DNA of 64,000 bases from Acanthochlamys bracteata (Eukaryota > Streptophyta > Magnoliopsida > Pandanales > Velloziaceae). The position numbers and the translations under genes were made by a program. Location of the stretch: NCBI GenBank assembly GCA_019914995.1, contig CM034141.1:5744001-5808000 (forward strand), given 5' to 3'. This document shows positions 1-11,000 of this stretch, piece after piece. The stretch's first letter is position 1. Every line of letters starts with the position of its first letter. Under the pieces are notes generated by a model that did no database searches, was not told the DNA's origin, and was given only the letters and a program-made list of their open reading frames with translations.

Positions 1-1070
1 CTATATTTTCTAAATTTTTAAATAAATTTTTTATATAGTTATAAAATATATATTAAAAAATATGAAATAGAAAAAAATTGAAAAAAACTGATAAATTACT
101 TATAAAACGGAGAACCAAACGCCCCTAAAAATGGAAACAGTGAGCCACTAGTTACTGCTATGAATAATTTTAATTTTTATTAATCTGAACGGTGATATTA
201 TTTATAATATAACATAATAACACAAAAGAATCTATAAGCCTTATCCTCTTCACAAGTTCAGCTATCCAGATGCAGGCCTTCAATAATGAACTAGAGCTTT
301 CATTGCGAGACCAATTTTGCCATTATTAAGAGCTCAATTTTGCTATTATTAAAAATTTTAAAGTATTGTAATAAAAAATAACATATTAAATAAAATATTA
401 ATTTATAAATAAATATAAAAATATGAAATAAAATAAAATAATAAAAAAGAAAATAAATTTATTGTTTTTTCTCTTTAAAATATATCTCACGCCATGAATA
501 AACTATTGATCTAAAAGCTTGAAGGTAACAAACGAAAGAGACGAACAACTGCCCCGACGAAAAGTGAAACATCAAGGGTACGTTTTTTTCCACACTAAAA
601 TCACTTCTTTTCTACTAAAAAATTATTTTTAATTCACTTTTCATTAAAAAAAAATAAAAAATTATTTCAATTCATTTTTAATAAAAAAAATATATCACTT
701 TCAATAATACTATTCTTAACAACTTATTTTTAAAAACTCACTTTTAAAAAATTCACTTTTAAAATAAAAAAAACATATCCCAATTTATTCCTTAAACACT
801 AATAACGTGTTTCAAATATCTATAATTGAGCTCCGTGAAAGTGAAAGGTAAGAATTAGAGTTTCTTGAAAAATGAAATGGGAGTAAAGTTTAGTATTTAT
901 GTTTCAATAGATTTTAAAAGTGTATTGAAAATTAAAAGATATAATTGTACTGAAAAATGTATAAATAAAAAAATTAAAACTGAAATTTCATACATAAAAG
1001 TAGAGTTAATTTTTTGTGTAATTAAAATATAAAAACTATTCGAAACTCAAATCTTATAAAAGAAAGTGAA
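1..1070. other. AT-rich spacer with dispersed repeat remnants
   Basis: No coding region is supported here. Positions 1-125 look like the end of an AT-rich dispersed repeat whose terminus reads CCAAACGCCC; relatives occur near 41180, 50025, 54380 and 54835. Positions about 590-790 consist of runs resembling TTCACTTTTAAAA, which recur in the inner arms of the inverted repeat at 8320-8480 and 9130-9310 and again near 63310-63410. These are probably decayed non-autonomous elements. No terminal repeats or target-site duplications could be fixed. Confidence 0.5.
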
Positions 1071-2594
1071 GTTACAGACATTTGAAACACGCTCTATCGG
1101 AAGTCCACGACTCTTTATTCATGCCTATCCTATATAACCAATGAAAGACTTCATAAGCACAAACAAGAACAGAAACGCAGTAACAGAAATGGGAAAGAAC
1201 CTGCGGGGAAGCAAATGGATCCTTATGTAAGAGGTCCACCAAAGTTGCTGTAAACATTCTCTGGTTCCTCTCTAAGATCACCCTTGGCTCTCCTATGGCA
1301 ACAACAAACATGAATGCCAAATCCAACAATATTGTTCCAAAGCAAATAAATCCATCTTATGATTCTTGAAGTACCAGGTGGTTGCAGGTACCCGAGAGCA
1401 AGACAGCAAAGTATTTAATGGAGTCTGATGAGCAACAGAAAGGTATCCATCCGGGACTTAGAATTACACAGTTTGGTTCAAGGAGCTTAACAGGTTCGAC
1501 GATGGAGTGCAGGCTGAGGCTTCAAAGCGCATTCCTCCACCTCCTTGTTTTTGTTCCCGGTTTTGCTGCCCATCATCGCAGCTGACAAATTGCTTGCTCA
1601 TCCATCTTGGCGTATAATGCTTGAAGAATTTGTAATATTTGTGTCAACAGCTCGTGAAATAATCTATCCATATGTCTACAATTTCATCATTGTATATTTT
1701 TTATAAGGTAAGATAAGAAAAAACTCTTGCCTCCAGAACAATGTGCAGGTGCTCACGAAGACGGACTTATAATTATAAGATTTTATCATTCAAGGTTCGT
1801 ACATATGTGATATTTGAAATTTTAACATCTTGCCAATAAACAAAAAGATATTTACTCCTACTTCTCCTACTTAAAAAACTCAACCTTCCAAATTTGTGCA
1901 AACAGCAACCTAACACTCGTCAAATCCAGAATTCTTTCCCTCACTTTTCTAGGCATTAACTAAACCTTCATTAATTTCAAATGCAAAACATCCAACTCAG
2001 AGATCATGAGATTCATGACAAGGAGGCTTTGGCTTTCGAAGACAAAATACTCCAGAAACAAGGAATAGATCGACAAAGATATACACAGTATATGGCAAAT
2101 GGTGTTTTAAGTTACAGAATGGCTTCAACTAAACATGACTAGAAGCAACAACCTACCTAGAAACACACTGTTAGAAAATAGAAACAGCTAATTAATAAGA
2201 CTAGAGAAAACATAGAGCCTCTGCATTTCTACATGAACTATACAACTTGAAGGTGCAATTATATTAAAAACAAGAAGCATGTAACCGTTGTATCTACCAA
2301 TCCAGGTTGCTAGCAAAATTGAGATTACAATTTTATTCTTGTGCATAAACTGGTAGTTGGAAGTTCATTCCTAAAAATATATCTCTGACTTGACTTGTTC
2401 TCCTGATAGTATTTGGTAGAGGAGTAAATTTCCGAAAGCATGTAAAAGCATGACTGGAGAGGAGACGAAGCAAAATTCAGCGGCAAAGAACACAGCTACA
2501 AAATAGTTAACTCAATTAACTCTATGCACTTATTAAATAATTTTTTTAAAATAAAATTATTTTTATAATTTGACGTGAAGGAGAGAGGGGGTCC
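1071..2594. other. Unassigned spacer, no supported gene
   Basis: Base composition is less AT-rich between about 1070 and 1600, and short open frames exist on both strands (85 codons minus, 67 codons plus). Neither has a recognisable domain or a convincing splice context. The stretch 1600-2594 is ordinary AT-rich sequence with no long frame. It may contain distal 3' sequence of the minus-strand pTAC2 gene, or remains of a gene I do not recognise. Confidence 0.35.
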
Positions 2595-3049
2595 TTATCT
2601 TTTCAGTTGTTTGCAAATTAGTTCCGAAAATAACATGTTTTGCAATTGTGACCAAAATGTAATTGTTGTGGCAAATACAAGCCCCTTCTCTTTGCAATAA
2701 AAAAGTGAGAGGACAGTCACCAAAGTGAGAGTTGTTAGTTTCAGTATGGCTCCTCTAGAGTTGAAATGAAAGATCCAGTATTTCACAGAATTCCACAAGT
2801 AGGGATCTTCTAGCGTGATTATAAAAAAAAATACAGCTTCAGATTTACAATTGACGGGAGCAGGACGAAGCTGGCCTCGGAGCGTAGAATGCTGCTCCAT
2901 GGAAAAATAGCACATCATGTTCTGGATAAAAAACTTGCCCATAAAACTGCCCTTCAGTTGTTTCTCATCTGCCTCTTGTCTGGAACTGCATAGCCAAGAG
3001 AAACAGCCTGCACAGTAAAGGTTACAATGCTCCTTGCCTTTCTCAGCTT
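2595..3049 (-). other. Probable 3' UTR of the pTAC2 gene
   Basis: This stretch lies immediately downstream of the pTAC2 stop codon on the same strand. It contains a 115-codon open frame that shows no domain and has composition typical of untranslated sequence. I treat it as 3' UTR by position only; the polyadenylation site is not visible with confidence. Confidence 0.35.
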
Positions 3050-6000
3050 TTAGCTAGGAGCAGATGCCATTAGCTCTTCCTCTGTTTCAGAGAGAAAACT
3101 CTCTTCAGTTGCACTCTCATAGTCAGTCTCATGCTCAGCGGTGTGTATTCGAGTTCCCGGAGACGGCAAGACTGAATTGTTGATGGGAACCAAATGTTTT
3201 TTGTGGTTATCTGATGATTGCTCCTGGTTAGCTGATGAAATCTTTTTCAGCTGAGATCGATGGCAGACAATGCGGCCCTTGTTCCATCCAGGGAAGTAAA
3301 ATGTTGGAGTTACATGGTGCTTTAGATATGAATGAGCTGCCTTTGCAATGGGAAGCCCTCTAATTGATGTACTTTTCTCCATTTCACCACGACTGATTCA
3401 GATGCAAAACCCAATGGATTAGCAAGGGTTTAAAGATGAGCTAAAGCTGGATCCTATATTTGCTCATACAGAGAAGAACATGCTGTTATTTAGCATGCTT
3501 ATGAGAACTAGACAATGGTACCGCTCCTGTTGCAAATTAAGGCAGGATTGTTAATGAAAGGAGTTAAATGTATGTAGTGAGCAAGTCACGATCTATTTTA
3601 AAACTTTAAGCATGTGTTGACCATCAAGCATGCCAGAACACCTTGATCACAACTGCGCTGCACCCTATTTCATGGAAAGTATTGTTCCAGGCCAACAAAA
3701 ATGGCCCCAATTGCAATTAATAGTCTGCATCAGAGATTTGAACTGCCAATGACATGATTTACGAAACTGCAAATGAATGCATTTACCAGGAACTCTGTTC
3801 ATTTTAAAATGGAAAAGATGAAATGACTGGGATTTTGAAGCTATTAAATTAGAGGATTAACAAGTTTGCAGGTTACTTAAACTTGGACTTACGAAATGTG
3901 TAGAGAAGCAACAAAGTTAAAAACTTACACTACCACAACACTTGCCAACTGAGGAAGCTGATTGCCTCTCTTATATCTTTCATTAACCTCATTAAGCCAT
4001 ATTGAGATAGCTGTAAGGGCTCCCCCTACGGACATCCTGAAGAATGAAAAAAATTGGAATAGACATTACCTATTGGTCTAAACAAATTAGGAGGATAAAA
4101 GAATTCCAAATCAAATCTGTAATACCTGTGTACATCTACAGACCAGACAAGTTTACTCCAACGGTAAAGCTCTGGAAAGAGCCCACGTTTTGTTGCTTCT
4201 TGAAGCACCTTTGCAGCTCTTGCCTTTTGGCCCAACCACCAAAGTGTATCCAGAAGCGCATTATAGAATCTCAGGCCAAAACCACAGCCTTCTGAATTAA
4301 TCTTGTCAAACACATACTCAACCATTTGCCAGTTAGATTCATCATCATAATTCCCCTCAATCATTGAGCCAACCACTTGATGTGCATTGGAGACCCTATT
4401 TGTCTTCATATTTTTCAGCAGTTGGTTTACATCCTCCCATCTGAAAGTGGCATAGTTTCAAGAGTTTGATGGAAGATAATAAAGCAGACATCTAGTTGGA
4501 GCTATATCTACATGTAAAACTATGATGCACTCAGTGCAATTGACAAATACTATGACAATTTGATGCCTGATAAACTATAATGCCACTTAAATATGAAGAC
4601 AATGAGCTATGTTTATACGATTTCTAAAGAAACAATAAATCTATGATAAAAGTTTGGGACATCACCTATCATTCTTCGCATATACTGATAGCAAATTGCA
4701 GAATGCCATTATGCTAGGCTCAACACCTGCTGACTGGATTTCTTCAAACAGTTCTCTAGTCTCATCAACCAGACCTGCATTACAGTAAACGCTCAGAACA
4801 TCCTCAAGAGTTCGCTCATTTGGACAGCACCTTGACTTCTGCATTTCCGCATAAACCTTCACAGCATCCTCGAGTTGACCCCCCTGACAAAATGCCTCTA
4901 TCAAACCATTGAATGAATCCTCGTTTCTCTGGATGTTAGCTCCACTCATCCTTGACAAGATTGCTTCAGCTTCCTTGAACAGCCCACCCCTTGCAAATGT
5001 ATGGATAAGAGAGTTGTATGTCTTAACAGTTGGAAGGCTTCCAATCTCATGCATTGTGTTCAATGCTACAAGAGCCTCCTGCAAACCAAAACGAAACAAA
5101 ACAATTCAGTCACTCACGCTACTCTACTGATAGGAAAAAGAATTTTGGATAAGAGACCATACCTCATAGAGAGCAGCTTGACCATAAGCCTCTATGACCC
5201 CTGTATAAGCTTGCGGGCTCGGCACTACTCCCTTTTGGTTCATGTAAGTCAGCACCCCCTTAGCGTCTTGATGCAAGCCACCTTTGCCACAGGCAAGCAA
5301 CAGGCTTTCATAAGTCTCCATGTTGGGCTCTACATTCTCCTCCACCATGTCATTAAACAATGACACCACCTCCTTGAAATACCCTCCCTCCCCAAAAACC
5401 CGAATAAGGATGTTATACGTGGAAGCATCCGGGTCGGTGTTGCCAACCTTCATCTCCAGGAATAGTTCACGAACATTCTCATACTGCGCCTTACCTCCAT
5501 AGAGGTTGAGCAAGACACTGTATGTCGCCGCATTAGGCGGGCAACCAGCTGCCTGCATTTGTCTTAGAACAGCAAGGGCAGAATGTGAGTCCCCTGCCCG
5601 GGCATGTGCTTCCATCAGCAAATTGTATGCTGCCGCATCAGGGAGATGCCCACTTTGAGCCATTTCATCGAGCAGTTCAGCTACACGGTCAAGACGACCA
5701 AGTCTTGCAAACGCATCAACAAGCGCAGAATGAGTTGTGGTATCGGGTGGCACACCAGCTTCGAGCATACTGCGAAGAACAGACTCAGCTTCATCAGGAA
5801 GCCCACGAGTCCCTGCAGCCGATAACAGCGTATTATAAGTTGTTATATCAGGTCTAACACCTGCATGCCGCATATCAGCAAACAAAGACAACAACTGATC
5901 ATAAGGAAGGGCAGCACGTGCAGCAGCAGCAAGGGCAGTATTATAAGCTAGTGAAGTCGGCTGAACATTTTCAGCCTTCATTCGATCAAGAAGAGCTAAA

Positions 6001-6551
6001 GCATCAGCATGACGCCCATTACGAGCAAGGGCAGCGATAAGCGCAGTAAAAGAAAGAGCAGTCCGTTGAACTCCATGTGTAGACATTTCATCGAACACCT
6101 CAAGTGCTTTATCAAGTAGAGCATCACCTTCCCTTCCAAGAGCACCAATAAGCAAAGCATGAATACGCTCATCAGGTCGGCACCACGGCTGCCTCTGCAT
6201 ATACTTGAACAACCGAAGGGACCGTTGCCAATCTCCTCGGCGACCAAACTCGGAGAAAATAAGCGCGAAATCGGATAACGAGAGACGACCGCGGAACGAC
6301 TCGAGGCAGCGTGCAATGCTGCCACGAGGAGGGAGGCTACTGAGCTTATCAATCAGAGCAGAGACTTCATAGCGGTATTTTCCTTTCTCGACGGAGACCG
6401 ACGGGTTTCCGAGAACTAATTCTTTCGGGCGAGTTCGGCCTGTAGTAGAGAAAGCGGAGATGGGTGTTGGACGGCGAGGATTAGTGGAGAAGGAAGAGAT
6501 GGTGCCGAAGAAGGGTTGAGAAGAGAAGGAAAGAAGAGAGAAGAGAACCAT
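3050..6551 (-). CDS. PTAC2: pTAC2, plastid nucleoid PPR-SMR protein
   Basis: Exons by splice signals and phase are complement(5163..6551, 4666..5078, 4126..4440, 3929..4036, 3050..3392), giving 855 residues, close to the roughly 860 of Arabidopsis pTAC2. The start is the first ATG of the long first exon, and the N-terminus looks like a Ser/Thr-rich plastid transit peptide. From about residue 90 to 650 the protein is a run of 35-residue PPR repeats (motifs such as TTYNTLLSA and ATYSVLLNLYG). The C-terminal part carries an SMR-like domain, with VDVHRMSVGGAL near residue 703 and a VVVRGEMEKS segment after it, then an acidic Ser/Glu-rich tail. In Arabidopsis this protein belongs to the plastid transcriptionally active chromosome and is needed for transcription by the plastid-encoded RNA polymerase; that role is inferred by homology. 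The neighbour across the promoter, a PORR protein, also acts in organelles. Confidence 0.93.
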
Positions 6552-6557
6552 TACATA

Positions 6558-6558
6558 T

Positions 6559-6592
<34 letters not shown>
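6558..6592. repeat. (GA)n microsatellite in pTAC2 5' UTR
   Basis: An uninterrupted GA dinucleotide run lies just upstream of the pTAC2 start codon and reads as CT repeats on the coding strand. CT-rich leaders are common in plant housekeeping genes. The run is likely length-polymorphic. Confidence 0.8.
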
Positions 6593-6993
6593 GTCTGAGA
6601 AATTAGACCGGAGACTTTATCAACGACCAAGGTTTTTTGGCGTTAAAAGTTTAGCGTTGTTGTTAGTGCTCGCTGGAAGGTTGGTTTGTTGGGTTTTGGT
6701 TTTTCTAACAGGGTACCCGTTAACCTGAAACCGTCCATTTCAAATTAATATTTTTTAAATATTAAATAATAAATATTTTGTAAATATTAAATAATATATA
6801 TTAATAAATAATTATACAAATTTAACATATTAATTTCAAGTCAATTCATTCGCTTCGAATTCGTTAAATCTTTTTAATCAATTTTCTTACTAACATTTAA
6901 TCCGAATCCGGTTTAGCTAAAACAAAATACTAAAAAAACAAATTAACTTTTATTTTTACTAGAGAAATAAAACAAATGAAAAAATAAATACAG
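6593..6993. promoter_or_regulatory. Putative bidirectional promoter region
   Basis: About 400 bases separate the pTAC2 leader (minus) from a GC-richer, CT-rich leader on the plus strand. The middle (about 6740-6840) is strongly AT-rich. Head-to-head placement suggests a shared promoter, but no TATA box or named element can be assigned with confidence on either strand. Confidence 0.4.
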
Positions 6994-7219
6994 ATGTTTG
7001 GCTCGTATCGCTGGCCTGTGGAGTCTGGAATAGTTGGGTTCTCTTCGGCTCGATCGCTCAACATCGTCAGAGCTCTCTCCCGGTTCCTCCCCACCGCACA
7101 GTCATCCTCCGCCTCTTCTCTTCTCTTCAGCTCGAGTGCTCGATCCGCCGTCGCCGATCGTGAATTCGTCGACCACCGCAGTGAATTTCGATCGCCAACG
7201 AGCCGATCTCCAACTCCAA
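6994..7219 (+). other. Likely noncoding first exon of the PORR gene
   Basis: This is a GC-richer, CT-rich block ending in CTCCAAG followed by the consensus donor GTAAGTTC at 7220. It reads open in some frames but has leader-like composition and no domain. The next gene on this strand with a coding exon starts at 11001, and a plausible acceptor (ACCAG) lies shortly before it, near 10953. I therefore infer a 5' UTR exon joined across an intron of about 3.7 kb. It could instead belong to a separate noncoding transcript. Confidence 0.45.
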
Positions 7220-7409
7220 GTAAGTTCTTTTCTTTCTCTTTGTTTGTTTTGCTGAAAATGGAAGAAGAAAAGAAAAAAGGTTTCGTTTTTGTTTTAGTGA
7301 ATGGTTTAATGGGTTGTCATCGGCTCGGATTCCTGATGATCATCTCATTCCCGATTTAATTATGTTTAGTATTTTGGTGATTTTCTCCATTAGTTCTCCA
7401 TTAGTTCCT

Positions 7410-10400
7410 AGTTCAACAATTATGGAAGGAATAGAATGAACTTGAATTTCCTTTCTACAACTTTTCTTGCTTATGGAAAAGCACAGAAGACAATTCTATA
7501 CTAAGTCTAAATGAAAGTACTTTACATTAGAAGGACTAACATGCAATAAAAAATAAAAACAACTGTCCAATCCGAAGTGTAATCAATCATAAACATTAGG
7601 CACATAATACCTCAATGTAACTAATCTCCTAACAACCTCCCTATGTCCCGGTTACAAAAATTTTTTCATAAAAATTTTAAAAAGAAAGGGAAAAAAATAG
7701 AAAACTATCCACTTACATACAACAACAGTCCAACTCAGTCATGCTAATGTTTAAAAATAAAATTATTTTGGCATTCTAAACGGTCCAATTTCATCCAAGT
7801 ATCTAACAAATTAAAAAAAATTCTTGTCTTCACGCTCGACGATCTTAATGCAATCAAACAATTAATTGGAAACAAACAATTAGAAAATGGTTCTCTACGA
7901 TTTTTCTATCATATTCCGATCGGGCTAACTTAAATTGGTGATTGATGTAAAGGCCACTATCGATTCCAAAATTAATCAAAAAACCAAGATTAATGAAACA
8001 AAAAAAATGGCGAAGAAATTGAAGAAGCAGAAGAAGAACTCACAGGGCATTGAATGAGTAATGGGTTCTTCAACGTTAGCTCATCAGAATAGTGTTGCAT
8101 TTCTCTCCGTCTTCTATTTAATATCGCGTGAATAGTACGCGATAAAAAATAATGTTCTTAATATCGAGCATCTAGTTATATATTATATCAGGATTGGCCT
8201 TTCAATAATTAATTATCGATACTAGCAGCCCACTTCAAAATTTAGCTTCTAAATTTTTTCAGGATTTAGAAAGATGTCTTATTGCATCGTGTTTTAGGCC
8301 ATATTTACCAACTATACAAACTCACTTTTTTTTAAAAAATCACTTTGAATTCACTTAAAAAAAGTAAGCACAAATAATCAAACTCAACTTTTTCAACAAA
8401 AAATTCAGTTTTAAAATTAACATTTAAAATTTTCACTTTCAAACTCACTTTAATAAAAAATAAAACACTCAAATTCACTTTTTATTTTGAAGAAGGAAGA
8501 CAATTCACTTGATATATGGGAGATATTTGAAAATATTTATAAAATAAAAATTTTGAAAAAATAGTATTAACAAATTTTCATAAAAGGAGTTTATTTTTTT
8601 TAAAATTTAAAAATAATAATATATATATATATATATATATATAAATATAATATAATATAATATAAATTTTATAAAATAATTATTTTAAATGTGAGGTACT
8701 ATTGAGAAAAATACGCTTGCCAAAAGGCACTGTTTTATTTCAACCTTGATTTAAAAAATATTTTTCTTCTATATACCATACAATATCATAATTTGAAAAA
8801 TATTTATCAAATATATATATAACAAAATCACCATTTTTGAAAAAAAGTCTCCACATTACGGGTTCAAACTCATTATTCAAATTTAAACAAAGTTTTAGAT
8901 ATTTTTACTTTTTTAATCATATATTTAGTAGAATTGTTAAAAATTAAACTATAACATCAAAAGCTAGACTTTACGAGGTCGAATCTACTAATTTCGAAAC
9001 TTTAATATTTTTTTAATAACTTTTTAACAACTCGAATCTATTATTAGAACGGTACAAAAGATCTTAGCTCAAATTTAATTTTTTGAACATAAATTTATAA
9101 ACAATAAGTTTGAAATTTAAAGTGACTAAAATAAAAAATGAATTTGTGGGCTTAATTTCTTATTTAAAGTGAGTTTGAAAGTGAAAATTTTAGTTTCAAA
9201 TTTTAAAACTTAAAACTGAAGTTATTATTGAAAGAATTGAGTTTAATTTTTTGTGCTTATTTTTTTTAAAGTGAATTAAAAGTGACTTTTTTTTTAAAAG
9301 TGAGTTTGTATAGGTGGTAAATATGACCTAAAACGCGCTGCACTAAGACATCTTTTTTAAATTCTGAAAAAACTTAGAAGCTAAATTTTCAATGCGATGT
9401 TAGTATCGATAATTAATTGTTGAAGGGTTAGTCCTGATATAATATATAACTAGTTGCCCAATATTAAGAAATATTATTTTCTGTCGTGTGCTATTCACAT
9501 GATATTAAATAGAAGACGGAGAGAAAAGTCAACACTTTTCTGACGAGCTAACTTTGAAGAACCCATTTCTCATTCTATGCCTTGTGAGTTCTTCTTCTTC
9601 TTCAATTTCTTCGCCATTTTCTTTTGTTTCATTAATCTTGATTTTTTTATTAATTTGGGAATCGATAGTGGCCTTTACATCAATCATCGATTTAAGTTGG
9701 CCCGATCGAAATCGCTTAGAAAAAATCGTAGAGATCCTATTTTCTGATTGTCTGTTTTCTTTAATTGGTTGATTGCAATAAGATCATCGAGCGCGAAGGA
9801 AAGAATTTTCTTTTAATTTGTTAGATGCTTGGTTGAAATTGGACCGTTTAGAATGCCAAAATAATTTTTTGTTTAAACATTAGCATGATTGAGTTGAAAT
9901 GTTGTTGTATGTAAGTGACTAGTTTTCTATTTTTTTCCCCTTTCTTTTTAAAATTTTTATGAAATTTTTTTGTAACCGGGAGATAGGGAGGTTGTTAGGA
10001 GATTAGTTACATTGTGCAGTATTATATGCCTAATGTTTATGAACATATTTGGGAGATGTTTTTAATATTGGGATAATGTTTATTCATTATCTAAAGAGAG
10101 CAGTATAAATTTATAAACTAGGGTAAGAGTTATTTAGATATGTTTAAATGTGCAGTGATTTAAACATTTGTAGTATAATAACCCATTTATAAGCACAGTT
10201 TTGAAGTTTGGTACTGTTTTTATAACATCAAAACCTGGAATTTGCAGCACTATCAGTTTCAGATTTTGGCCAAGGATAATGAAGTTATGCTTGTTCAAAC
10301 ACCCTGTAACCCCAACAGCTTTCTAATCTACGAAAATCTTCTCATATCTAGAAGATATGACACAATGAATGAACCTGATTGATTTCGCTTCGGATTTGGA

Positions 10401-10557
10401 CAGTTGTTTTTATTTTTTATTGCATGGTTAGTCCTTCTAATGTAAAGTACTTTCATTTAGGCTTAGGATAGAATTGTCTTTTGTGCTTTTCCATAAGCAG
10501 GAAAAGTTGTATAAAGGAAATTCAAGTTCATTCTATTTCTTCCACAATTGTTGAACT
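7410..10557. repeat. Long imperfect inverted repeat (foldback element)
   Basis: The left arm, about 7410-8500, pairs with the reverse complement of the right arm, about 9125-10557, around a roughly 620-base AT-rich spacer. Matching landmarks are AGTTCAACAATT at 7410 against AATTGTTGAACT at 10546-10557, ATCGATAGTGGCC near 9664 against its complement near 7950, and GTTTGTATA near 9305 against its complement near 8320. The right arm carries about 340 extra bases (roughly 10038-10378) absent from the left. The arms differ by scattered substitutions and small indels. No target-site duplication could be matched at the ends. The structure fits a foldback or long-TIR DNA transposon, or an inverted duplication. 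It probably lies in the 5' UTR intron of the PORR gene. Confidence 0.85.
8618..8642. repeat. (AT)n microsatellite in inverted-repeat spacer
   Basis: An alternating AT run sits within the spacer between the two arms of the long inverted repeat. It is a simple repeat with no other visible function. Confidence 0.8.
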
Positions 10558-11000
10558 TTTATGAGCTTATACAACTGGTGTTTCTTCTACAGAATCAATC
10601 AACAAAGTGCTTTGTGCTACTAAACTACAATAGCTCTTTTTGTGTCAAGATCTCAGCTGGATTTCCCAAATATTAGCTTTCCTCTACTCTCAAATCCTAA
10701 AATGGAGCACACAAAGAGCAACACCAATGCATTACAAGAACACTATTCCAAATAACCATTCAAGACTTTGACGAGGTCTTGAACATATGCCCTTATTTTC
10801 GTAATTACCTTCAAACCTAACAGAGCAGATTGAAGATACAGGAAAAACCTAATGAGGCCTTCATATTATATATGATAAATGAAGCATCAATGAAGACGAT
10901 ACTATTGTAGCTACCTCTCCAAAGAAGAAAAAAATTTAATGCATATACATACCAGAAGTCAATTTGAAAGCTAGTCACATAGAGAGATCAATGTGAGATT
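10558..11000 (+). other. Intron end and leader before the PORR gene
   Basis: This sequence lies outside the inverted repeat and contains no long open frame. A candidate acceptor (ACCAG followed by AAGTC) occurs about 50 bases before the first ATG of the PORR coding exon, which would end the putative 5' UTR intron. The assignment is an inference from position and splice consensus. Confidence 0.35.

Noticed and set aside
5001..6352. Several open frames of 60-120 codons on the plus strand and an alternative minus frame within the pTAC2 region
   Set aside because: They are shadows of the PPR exons; none has a domain, and the PPR frame explains the composition.
9554..9772. A 72-codon hydrophobic frame in the right arm of the inverted repeat
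   Set aside because: The matching left arm does not preserve it as an open frame, and it has no homology I recognise.
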